DNA of 5,084 nt from RYN-433 sp036558265 (GTDB lineage Bacteria > Planctomycetota > Phycisphaerae > Tepidisphaerales > Tepidisphaeraceae). A program made the position numbers and the translations under genes. The notes below the pieces were generated by a model that saw only the letters and a list, made by a program, of their open reading frames with translations, was not told where the DNA came from and did not search any database. The DNA lies in assembly GCA_036558265.1 (NCBI GenBank), contig DATBFY010000774.1, positions 1 through 5,084 on the forward strand. Direction: 5' to 3'. This document shows positions 1 through 5,084 of the stretch, piece after piece (position 1 is the stretch's first letter; each line of letters begins with the position of its first letter).

Positions 1-11
1 ACGCCTATTGG

Positions 12-2378
12 TCAGCGGTCGTTGACCTGCAGGCCCAGGGTGGTGGGGTCGAAGTAGGAGTAGGTCTCGTTTCCATCGTCGTCGCGGGCGACGCGGTTCT
101 CGCGGCCGCCGTTCGTGATCAGGATCTGGAAGCCGAAGACGCCCGCCGAGCTTTGGGCGCGGACCAGCGAGTTGGCGGTCTTGTTGAAGTAGTAGATTAC
201 CGGGTCGTTGCCGTCGTCGAAGAAGAGGTTGGTGTACAGGCCCTGGCTGTTCTTCGCGGCGACGGTGGTCTTGCTCCAGGTGCTGCCGTTGAAGCGGGCG
301 AACTTGAGGTCGGCGTTCCAGGCGTCGTAGTAACTGAAGGCGGGGCGGTTATTGGCGTCGAAGGCGAGCGAGATGTAACCGCCACCGGCGCCGTTCTGAT
401 CGACCAGGGTGGTGGACCAGACCGAGCCGTTCCGCTGGGCATACTTAAAGGCGCCGACGCCGGTGGCCTCGTAGGCGATGGACCAAGCGCCGCTGGCGGG
501 GTTGAGCGCCAGGCTCGGGTAACGGCCGACGTCGCCGTTGGAATCGACGGTGCTGACCTGCCAGGCGCCCCCGCCGACGCGGGTGGCGACGCGGAGATCG
601 CCGCCGGTCTTATAGTAGTAGGCGATGATCGGGTTGCCGGCGTTGTCGAACTTGAGCGACGGGTAATAGCCGACGGTGTTGGTCGATTCGACGGTGGTCA
701 CGTCCCAGGTCGCGCCGTTAAAGCTCGCGTACTTGAGGTCGGCGTTGGTGGCGTCGTAATAGGCGACGGCGGGCTTGCCCGAGGCGTCGAGCGCGAGTGA
801 GACGAAGTTGCCCACGTCCGGGGCGCTGTCGATCGTCTGCACCGGGCCCCAGACCTTGCCGGCGTCGCGGGCGGCGTACTTGAGCGTCTTGTCAGAGGCG
901 TCGTACCACACGAAGTGGAGGTTGCCGCCGGCGTCGTATTTCATGTCATTGAAGGTACCGTTTGCGCCCGGGGCGGTGGGGGGCGGATCGGTGGGGACGG
1001 CTTGGATGCTGACCGAATAGGCGCTGGCGAGACCCTGGGTGTCGGAGTAGGCATGGACGTAGTAGGTGCCGGCGGCGAGCGCCTGCCCGGAAAGTCCGCC
1101 CCCGGCGCCGAACGTGCCGATCACGTTGCCGTGGGAGTCCAGGAGCTGGGCGCCGGCCGTTGCGGTGAAGTTGAACTGCCCGTCCGCGCCGATCGTGAAC
1201 GTGTAGTAGTCGTGGTCGTGGGCGAGGAGCTTGAGGTTGGTGAGCGAGCCCTTGCCGCTGCCGTCAAGCGCGATCGTCGCCGCGGTGGCGAGGGTGTCGT
1301 TGCCCGTGCCCTGGTCGTAGGCATCATCGCGGCGGGAGTAGGCGAGCTTGACCGCGCCCAGCACGTCGATCCGCTTGTAGCCCGCGTAGCCGCTGATGGC
1401 GGCGTTGGCGGCGGTATCGGCGACCCAGACCCCGCCGTCCTGGATGATCTGCATGATCTCGGCGGGTTTGATCGTCGGGTCGATCTGCTGCAGCATGACG
1501 GCGGTGCCGGTCACCATGGGGGTGCCCCAGGAGTTGCCGGTGCCCTGCACCCACTCGTGCACGCCGGTGCTGGGGGTGTAATAGGGGATCCAGACGTTGA
1601 CAGCGGGTGCCAGGAGGTCCAGGTTGATCCCGCGCTGGGTTTCGGTGCGGACTCCGGTGCCGTTCGCGTCCAGGCCGCCCGTGGCGAAGATGTAGGGGCT
1701 CTTGCCCGGGTAGCCGATCGCGGTGTGGGCGGGCAGGCCGGTCTCCGGATCGCCCAGCCAGTTGTTGGCGACCGGGGTGATCATGAAGACGCCGGCGTTC
1801 CAGAGGGCCTCGATCTGGCTTTCGTAGACCGGGATGTTGGCGGTAGTGCCGACGAAGTCGGTCAGGTTGATCGCGGTGATGTTGTACTTCGCGTGGTTAT
1901 CCAGCACCCACTGGAGCGCCGCCGCGATGCTGTTCTGGCTGTCGTCGAAGCTCTCGCGGAGGTTGTAGAGGGTGGAGCCCTGGAGGAGGCCTTGGTACGT
2001 CAGGCCGTCCTTGGGGTTCTTGTAGGGAAGCATGGCGAGGACGCCGGCGACGCCTGTCGCGTGGGCGCTCAGGGGGTCCGGGCCGGTAGGGGGATCGGTG
2101 GGGAAGGGGTTGGCGTCGTTGTCGTTCCAGTCCCACACGTTCACGATGCGGGGACTGGGGGTGTTGGTGACCGGGTTGCCCCCCAGCCGCGGGTGGAGGT
2201 AGTCGATGCCGCGGTCAATGACGGCCACGCCATGCCCGGCGCCGTTGAGCCAGGGGTACTGCTGGAAGACCTTGTCCATTTCGACAAAGCCGGGCCAGTA
2301 GACCATCATGCGACGGTCTTCGAGGTCTTCGAAGGACGCGAGGGCGGGGCTGGCGCTGGACTGCTTACGAGCGGTCAT
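12..2378 (-). CDS. Secreted subtilisin-like (S8) serine protease with PPC domain and C-terminal beta-propeller-like repeats
   Basis: This 788-residue protein is a predicted extracellular endopeptidase of the subtilase family. The triad is readable: Asp55 in VAVIDRGID, His106 in SAHATGVAG and Ser283 in GNSWGTPMVTG. Asn206 in PVANNW sits where the oxyanion-hole Asn is expected. The catalytic domain spans roughly residues 45-345. A PPC-like beta domain follows at about 357-460, with the typical DHDYYTF stretch. A Pro-rich linker (462-470) then leads into six and a half repeats of about 47 residues. The N-terminus lacks a classical hydrophobic signal peptide and any visible I9 propeptide. It carries FEDLEDRRMM (residues 16-25), resembling the LEPR/LEDRR motif of exported planctomycete proteins. 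I see no cysteine in the whole chain, which fits export. The ATG at 2376-2378 was chosen because it puts this motif near the N-terminus; there is no clear Shine-Dalgarno sequence. The family call is firm; substrate and target are unknown. The motifs are divergent but all triad residues are present, so activity is likely but unproven. Confidence 0.95.
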   Translation of the reverse strand: MTARKQSSASPALASFEDLEDRRMMVYWPGFVEMDKVFQQYPWLNGAGHGVAVIDRGIDYLHPRLGGNPVTNTPSPRIVNVWDWNDNDANPFPTDPPTGPDPLSAHATGVAGVLAMLPYKNPKDGLTYQGLLQGSTLYNLRESFDDSQNSIAAALQWVLDNHAKYNITAINLTDFVGTTANIPVYESQIEALWNAGVFMITPVANNWLGDPETGLPAHTAIGYPGKSPYIFATGGLDANGTGVRTETQRGINLDLLAPAVNVWIPYYTPSTGVHEWVQGTGNSWGTPMVTGTAVMLQQIDPTIKPAEIMQIIQDGGVWVADTAANAAISGYAGYKRIDVLGAVKLAYSRRDDAYDQGTGNDTLATAATIALDGSGKGSLTNLKLLAHDHDYYTFTIGADGQFNFTATAGAQLLDSHGNVIGTFGAGGGLSGQALAAGTYYVHAYSDTQGLASAYSVSIQAVPTDPPPTAPGANGTFNDMKYDAGGNLHFVWYDASDKTLKYAARDAGKVWGPVQTIDSAPDVGNFVSLALDASGKPAVAYYDATNADLKYASFNGATWDVTTVESTNTVGYYPSLKFDNAGNPIIAYYYKTGGDLRVATRVGGGAWQVSTVDSNGDVGRYPSLALNPASGAWSIAYEATGVGAFKYAQRNGSVWSTTLVDQNGAGGGYISLAFDANNRPAFSYYDAWNADLKFARFNGSTWSKTTVAAKNSQGLYTNLFFDDGNDPVIYYFNKTANSLVRAQSSAGVFGFQILITNGGRENRVARDDDGNETYSYFDPTTLGLQVNDR
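15..959 (-). repeat. Six and a half beta-propeller-like repeats in the protease C-terminus
   Basis: Residues 474-788 consist of tandem units of 46-50 residues. The units begin at about residues 474, 524, 571, 619, 668 and 715, with a partial seventh from 761. Each follows the pattern 'SLxxDxxGxPxxxYYDxxxxxLKYAxxNGxxWxxxTVDxxxxVG', read as four beta strands per blade. The last unit (ending YSYFDPTTLGLQV) has only the first three strands. The most likely fold is a seven-bladed propeller, as in sialidase/BNR-like or lectin-like C-terminal domains, probably for binding a surface glycan or protein. Function is inferred from the repeat pattern alone. Blades 1, 2 and 3 match blades 4, 5 and 6 better than they match each other. 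Confidence 0.85.
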
Positions 2379-2602
2379 AGGTAGTCGGCGGGGTCAGTGG
2401 GCCGTTGGAAAATCTGTTGCGGAAAGTCGTCGCGGAGGAAATATGACCCGCGCTTTGGGTTGGGGCAAACGAGCCCGGGCGGGGGCGCGTTGTGGCCTGA
2501 TGTTGCGGATTTCGCACGTCTGGCAATCTGGGCGGACCTTGCCGCGCCTGCCGGATGATGCCTCCGCGCGGCAATTAAAGGACGCTGCAACCCGGTGCGG
2601 CG
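2379..2602. other. Spacer between the FkbM gene and the protease gene; should hold the protease promoter
   Basis: This 224-bp gap separates two minus-strand genes. Together with the inverted repeat, it suggests they are separate transcription units. Read on the minus strand, TTGCCC (2464-2469) and CATATT (2439-2444) match sigma70-type -35 and -10 boxes at 4 of 6 positions each, but with a long 19-bp spacer, so this is only a weak promoter candidate. No Shine-Dalgarno sequence is seen just before the protease ATG (upstream bases GCCGACTACCT). Apart from the inverted repeat I see nothing else convincing. Confidence 0.35.
2539..2574. repeat. Perfect 9-bp inverted repeat downstream of the FkbM gene
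   Basis: TTGCCGCGC at 2539-2547 pairs perfectly with GCGCGGCAA at 2566-2574 across an 18-nt loop. Inside the loop, GGA (2553-2555) can pair with TCC (2563-2565), leaving a 7-nt apex. The element begins 28 bases after the FkbM stop codon on the minus strand, so it could end or stabilise that transcript. Neither side has a T-run, so it is not a standard intrinsic terminator. It could instead be an operator or a processed mRNA 3' end. Confidence 0.55.
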
Positions 2603-3391
2603 TTACGCGGGATGGCAGACGACCTGGTGATGATAGGCGCGGTCGGTGATCGGCGTGCCGGCCGCGGTTTCGCAGCGGTAATGGCAGGATTCGACGATTC
2701 CATAGAAGTCGTTGCTGCGCTCCGGGCCGTGGACTTCAACGATCAAGGTGGGACGGTAGCGCGTGAGGATGTCACGCCCGCCTGTGAGGACGAGGTTTTC
2801 GGCGCCTTCGACGTCGAGCTTGATCAGGTCGGGGGCGCCGAAGCGGTCGACGGCGGTGTTGAGCGACATGGCGGGGACGCGGATGCGGCGGGCGGTGGTG
2901 AAGTAGTTATCGACGGCGGCCATCTTCTGACCGATGGCCGAGCCGGTGTCCACGAACTCGATGGCGCCGTCCTGATCGGAGAGGGCGGATTGGACAACGG
3001 TGGCGTTGGCGATCTGGTTCAGGGTGATCTGGGTCTGGAGTTCGCTGGCGGATCGGGGGTGCGGTTCGAAGGCGATGATCTGGCAGTCGGCGTCGCGGTG
3101 CTTGTGGGCGAGCAGGACGTAGAAGCCCCAGTTGGCGCCGATATCGAAAATCCGTTTCTTGCCGGGGACCAGGCGCGTGAAGGCGGCGGCGGCCTCGTCG
3201 GCCCAGTTATTCACGACCAGGTCGTGGTCAGGGGTCGACCAGCGGTAGTGGTGATACTTGAGGCCGGCAAGGGGACCCGTCTCGATCGAGCGGACGGCGC
3301 CGTCGCGCGCGAAGAGGCCCAGGTAGGACTTCTTAAGCGCGGGGCCGAGCAGGGGGATTCGGGCGGCGGCGCGACGGAGGGTGGTGAGCAT
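2603..3391 (-). CDS. FkbM family SAM-dependent methyltransferase
   Basis: This 262-residue protein is a class I methyltransferase of the FkbM family. Members transfer a methyl group from S-adenosylmethionine, usually to a hydroxyl on a sugar, glycan or secondary metabolite. SAM-binding motif I is IFDIGANWGFY (residues 81-91, with Asp83 and Gly85). The acidic end of strand 2 is IIAFEPHP (105-112, Glu109). The family signature PDLIKLDVEGAE lies at 187-198, followed by TLIVEVHG (215-222). Length and motif order fit a complete single-domain enzyme. There is no signal peptide, so it should be cytoplasmic. The ATG at 3389-3391 was chosen as the first start giving the usual N-terminal segment; no Shine-Dalgarno sequence precedes it. 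It is transcribed away from the lactonase-like gene, 51 bp off. No glycosyltransferase or other glycan gene is visible next to it, so the substrate cannot be named. Confidence 0.95.
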   Translation of the reverse strand: MLTTLRRAAARIPLLGPALKKSYLGLFARDGAVRSIETGPLAGLKYHHYRWSTPDHDLVVNNWADEAAAAFTRLVPGKKRIFDIGANWGFYVLLAHKHRDADCQIIAFEPHPRSASELQTQITLNQIANATVVQSALSDQDGAIEFVDTGSAIGQKMAAVDNYFTTARRIRVPAMSLNTAVDRFGAPDLIKLDVEGAENLVLTGGRDILTRYRPTLIVEVHGPERSNDFYGIVESCHYRCETAAGTPITDRAYHHQVVCHPA

Positions 3392-3442
3392 CGGCGAGGG
3401 CCATTAGAATCGTCGCGACCATATTCTTCCAGCGGAGAACAC
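3392..3442. promoter_or_regulatory. Short divergent promoter region between the FkbM and lactonase-like genes
   Basis: Only 51 bp separate the two start codons, so both promoters must overlap here or reach into the opposing coding sequences. On the plus strand TAGAAT (3405-3410) matches the -10 consensus at 5 of 6 positions, leaving a leader of about 25 nt for the lactonase-like gene. On the minus strand TCTAAT (3403-3408) also matches at 5 of 6 and overlaps the first. It lies 11 nt from the FkbM ATG, so that mRNA would have almost no leader. No good -35 box is seen for either. These are pattern matches in an organism whose promoter consensus I do not know. Confidence 0.35.
3434..3438 (+). 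promoter_or_regulatory. Ribosome binding site of the lactonase-like gene
   Basis: GGAGA lies 4 nt before the ATG at 3443. It fixes this start within an open frame that runs much further upstream, antisense to the FkbM gene. It is the only clear Shine-Dalgarno match directly before any of the four genes. Confidence 0.6.
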
Positions 3443-4411
3443 ATGAACAACCGACGAGTGCAGCTTGGACAGTTGATCGCCATCCTTGCCGTAACCTGCG
3501 TCCCGCTTGCGTGCGGGAGCCCGCAGGGCGGCGGGAGCGAGAAGCGCGAGGCGCGTGCCGCCATGTCATCGAAAGATCCCGTTGCGCCGGGGGCGAAGCC
3601 GCAGAAGATCTCATCGGATTACCTGTTCACCGAGGGGCCGGCGATGGACAAGGAGGGGAACATCTACTTCACCGACCAGCCCAACGACCGGATCGTGCGG
3701 TGGGACGCGGCCACGGGAAGGTTTGCCGATTGGATGAAGCCGTGCGGGCGGTCGAACGGGTTGTGCGTGTCGAACGACGGGCGGTCGCTGATCGCGTGCG
3801 CGGACGAGAAGAACGAGCTATGGTCGATCGACCTGGCGAGCAAGCGGCAGACCGTGCTGGTGAAGGAGTACAAGGGCAAGCTGCTTAACGGACCGAATGA
3901 CGTGTGGCAGCGGCCGGACGGCGGGATCTACTTTACCGATCCGTTCTACAAGCGCGACTACTGGAAGCGCGGGCCGATCGTGCAGGACGTGCAGGGGGTC
4001 TATTATCTGTCGCCGGACGGCAAGAAGCTGACGCGCGTGGTGGACGATTTGAAGCAGCCGAACGGGATCATCGGGACGCCGGACGGGCGGACGCTGTACG
4101 TGGCGGACATCGAGGCGCACAAGACGTACGCCTACAGCATCCATGACGACGGGAGCTTGTCCGACAAGAAGCTGTTCTGCGAGATGGGGTCGGACGGGAT
4201 GACGCTGGACGATCGCGGGAATGTCTACCTGACCGGCAAAGGCGTGAGCGTGTTCGACCGCAGCGGCGCGAAGGTGGCGCAGATCGACATCAACGAGCCG
4301 TGGACGGCGAACGTGTGCTTCGGCGGGAGGGAGAAGGACACGCTGTTCATCACGGCGAGCAAGGCGGTTTATACGTTGAAGATGGGTGCGAGGGGGGCGG
4401 GGAGTCAGTGA
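3443..4411 (+). CDS. Exported SMP-30/gluconolactonase (LRE) family beta-propeller protein
   Basis: This 322-residue protein belongs to the SMP-30/gluconolactonase/LRE family: six-bladed propellers that bind a divalent metal and typically hydrolyse sugar lactones. Likely metal and substrate residues can be matched by motif: Glu64 in FTEGPAM, Asn152 in NGPNDVW, Asn207 in KQPNGII and Asp251 in GSDGMTLDD. Repeated blade motifs include GNIYFTD (72-78), GGIYFTD (160-166), RTLYVAD (216-222) and GNVYLTG (259-265). The N-terminus has basic residues and a hydrophobic stretch (about 8-24) ending in PLAC, so export is likely. Cys24 could be lipidated, but Pro at -3 is a poor lipobox. A low-complexity tether (about 25-55) follows. 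The ATG at 3443 gives this signal sequence and has GGAGA before it. The in-frame open region further upstream lies over the FkbM gene and is rejected. The true substrate is unknown; a periplasmic or membrane-anchored sugar lactonase is the simplest reading. Confidence 0.93.
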   Translation: MNNRRVQLGQLIAILAVTCVPLACGSPQGGGSEKREARAAMSSKDPVAPGAKPQKISSDYLFTEGPAMDKEGNIYFTDQPNDRIVRWDAATGRFADWMKPCGRSNGLCVSNDGRSLIACADEKNELWSIDLASKRQTVLVKEYKGKLLNGPNDVWQRPDGGIYFTDPFYKRDYWKRGPIVQDVQGVYYLSPDGKKLTRVVDDLKQPNGIIGTPDGRTLYVADIEAHKTYAYSIHDDGSLSDKKLFCEMGSDGMTLDDRGNVYLTGKGVSVFDRSGAKVAQIDINEPWTANVCFGGREKDTLFITASKAVYTLKMGARGAGSQ

Positions 4412-4519
4412 ACTCCCCCGGCCCAGGGCTTGGCAGCGGACCGGATACGCGTTATGGGCGACAGGGGAGGCGCGCGCGGCCTCGATCACGTCTTCTCTTC
4501 CGCTACAATCCCCCCTCCC
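4412..4519 (+). promoter_or_regulatory. Spacer before gpsA with a candidate -10 box
   Basis: This 108-bp gap has TACAAT at 4504-4509, a 5 of 6 match to the -10 consensus, ending 10 nt before the gpsA ATG. Transcription from it would give a leader of only a few bases. No convincing -35 box lies 16-18 bp upstream, and no Shine-Dalgarno sequence is present (the bases before the ATG are CCCCCCTCCC). A small inverted repeat, GAGGC (4467-4471) and GCCTC (4479-4483), is followed by a pyrimidine-rich run (4491-4500). It could be a weak terminator for the gene upstream, but lacks a T-tract. Confidence 0.35.
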
Positions 4520-5084
4520 ATGCCCGAGCGTATCACCATCCTGGGCGACGGCGCGATGGCGACCGTCTGTTCGATCCTGCTGACGGCCGGCGGGCACGAG
4601 GTGCTCATCTGGGGCGCGTTCGAGCACTCGATCGAGGCGCTGTTGCAGGGGCGCGAGAACCCCAAGCTGCTCCCCGGGGTCAAGGTGCCGCCTAGCGTGC
4701 GGCTGACGGCCAACGACGGCGAGTGCTTCGACGGGGCGACGGTGGTCGTCTGCGCGATCCCGACGCAGTACATCCGCGGGGTGTTCGAGCGGTTGCGGCG
4801 GCACGTGCCGAACGGTGTGCCGATCGTGTCGGTGGCGAAGGGGATCGAGACCACGTCGCTGCTGCGGCCGACGCAGGTCATCAACGACGCGCTCTACCCC
4901 GGTACAAGCGCCGGGCCGGCGTTGTGTGCGCTGTCGGGGCCCAATGTGGCCGGTGAGCTGGCGCGGTACCTGCCGGCGACGGCAGTGGCGGCGTCGGAGG
5001 ACGCCGCGTTGGCGCAGCGGGTCCAGGGCGTCTTCTCGACGCAATGGTTCCGCGTTTACACGAATGACGACGTGGTGGGCGTGG
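4520..5084 (+). CDS. gpsA: Glycerol-3-phosphate dehydrogenase [NAD(P)+], N-terminal part, cut by the window edge
   Basis: GpsA is a cytoplasmic enzyme that reduces dihydroxyacetone phosphate to sn-glycerol-3-phosphate, the backbone of phospholipids. The first 188 residues are visible, of about 330-340 expected. The N-terminal Rossmann fold starts with ITILGDGAMATVCSILL (residues 5-21), where the dinucleotide loop reads GDGAMA instead of the usual GxGxxG. Other family marks are GGHEVLIWG (24-32), VVVCAIPTQYIR (75-86), VSVAKGIE (103-110, Lys107 as the first conserved catalytic-site Lys), ALSGPNVAGELA (137-148) and FRVYTNDDVVGV (177-188). The second catalytic Lys, in the GAVKN motif, lies beyond the edge. 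In SGPNVAGELA a Gly replaces the Lys of the E. coli SGPTFAKEL segment. The ATG at 4520 places the Rossmann motif at the usual distance from the N-terminus. The frame stays open to the last base. The call is firm. Confidence 0.95.
   Translation, partial: MPERITILGDGAMATVCSILLTAGGHEVLIWGAFEHSIEALLQGRENPKLLPGVKVPPSVRLTANDGECFDGATVVVCAIPTQYIRGVFERLRRHVPNGVPIVSVAKGIETTSLLRPTQVINDALYPGTSAGPALCALSGPNVAGELARYLPATAVAASEDAALAQRVQGVFSTQWFRVYTNDDVVGV

Noticed and set aside
302..746. The 16-bp direct repeat (302-317 and 731-746) as a mobile-element or recombination site
   Set aside because: It lies in frame at matching positions of blades 2 and 5 and is explained by duplication within the coding sequence.
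153..800. 215-codon plus-strand open frame under the propeller repeats
   Set aside because: Its apparent repeats only reflect the propeller repeats read on the opposite strand.
915..2384. 489-codon plus-strand open frame antisense to the protease gene
   Set aside because: It mirrors the protease codons in GC-rich DNA. The product is a Val/Gly/Asp-rich string with no fold motifs, while the minus strand has a clear catalytic triad and domains.
2612..3442. Upstream extension of the lactonase-like frame, making a 599-residue protein
   Set aside because: The extension is antisense to a clear FkbM methyltransferase and has no recognisable domain. The ATG at 3443 has a ribosome site and begins a signal-like sequence.
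4467..4483. Small hairpin GAGGC/GCCTC as a terminator of the lactonase-like gene
   Set aside because: The 5-bp stem is short and no T-run follows, only a mixed pyrimidine stretch. In DNA this GC-rich, such stems arise by chance.
3818..5044. 408-codon minus-strand open frame
   Set aside because: It lies antisense to two recognised genes (lactonase-like and gpsA). The product is Arg/His/Pro-rich low complexity typical of shadow frames.

Overview
The window holds four genes: three complete and one cut by the right edge. It is GC-rich, and the third codon positions are strongly G/C, which creates long antisense open frames that are not genes. The best clue to the source is the N-terminus of the first protein, which carries an 'FEDLEDRRMM' stretch. 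This resembles the LEPR/LEDRR-type N-terminal motif common on exported proteins of Planctomycetes. With the high GC and the mix of genes, a planctomycete is the most likely source, perhaps of the Phycisphaerae/Tepidisphaera type. That is an inference from one motif and base composition; no marker gene is present.

Layout. Minus strand, 12-2378: a 788-residue secreted subtilisin-like (S8) serine protease. It has a catalytic domain, a PPC-type beta domain, a proline-rich linker and a C-terminal array of six and a half beta-propeller-like repeats. 2379-2602: a 224-bp spacer with a perfect 9-bp inverted repeat near the end of the next gene. Minus strand, 2603-3391: an FkbM-family SAM-dependent methyltransferase. 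3392-3442: a 51-bp divergent intergenic region that must hold the 5' signals of both flanking genes. Plus strand, 3443-4411: an exported SMP-30/gluconolactonase-like beta-propeller hydrolase. 4412-4519: a 108-bp spacer with a -10-like hexamer. Plus strand, 4520 to the edge: the N-terminal 188 residues of glycerol-3-phosphate dehydrogenase (GpsA). No gene-free stretch exceeds 300 bases. I saw no tRNA, rRNA, CRISPR array, insertion sequence or attachment site.

The four genes do not form an obvious pathway. The protease and the lactonase-like protein would act outside the cytoplasm. FkbM enzymes usually O-methylate sugars or secondary metabolites. GpsA supplies glycerol-3-phosphate for phospholipids. 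This looks like an ordinary chromosomal region rather than a defence island or mobile element. The most notable points are the internal three-blade duplication in the protease's C-terminal domain, its divergent catalytic motifs and missing propeptide, the strong inverted repeat after the FkbM gene, and hints of very short leaders upstream of two genes. I found no convincing undescribed multi-gene system.
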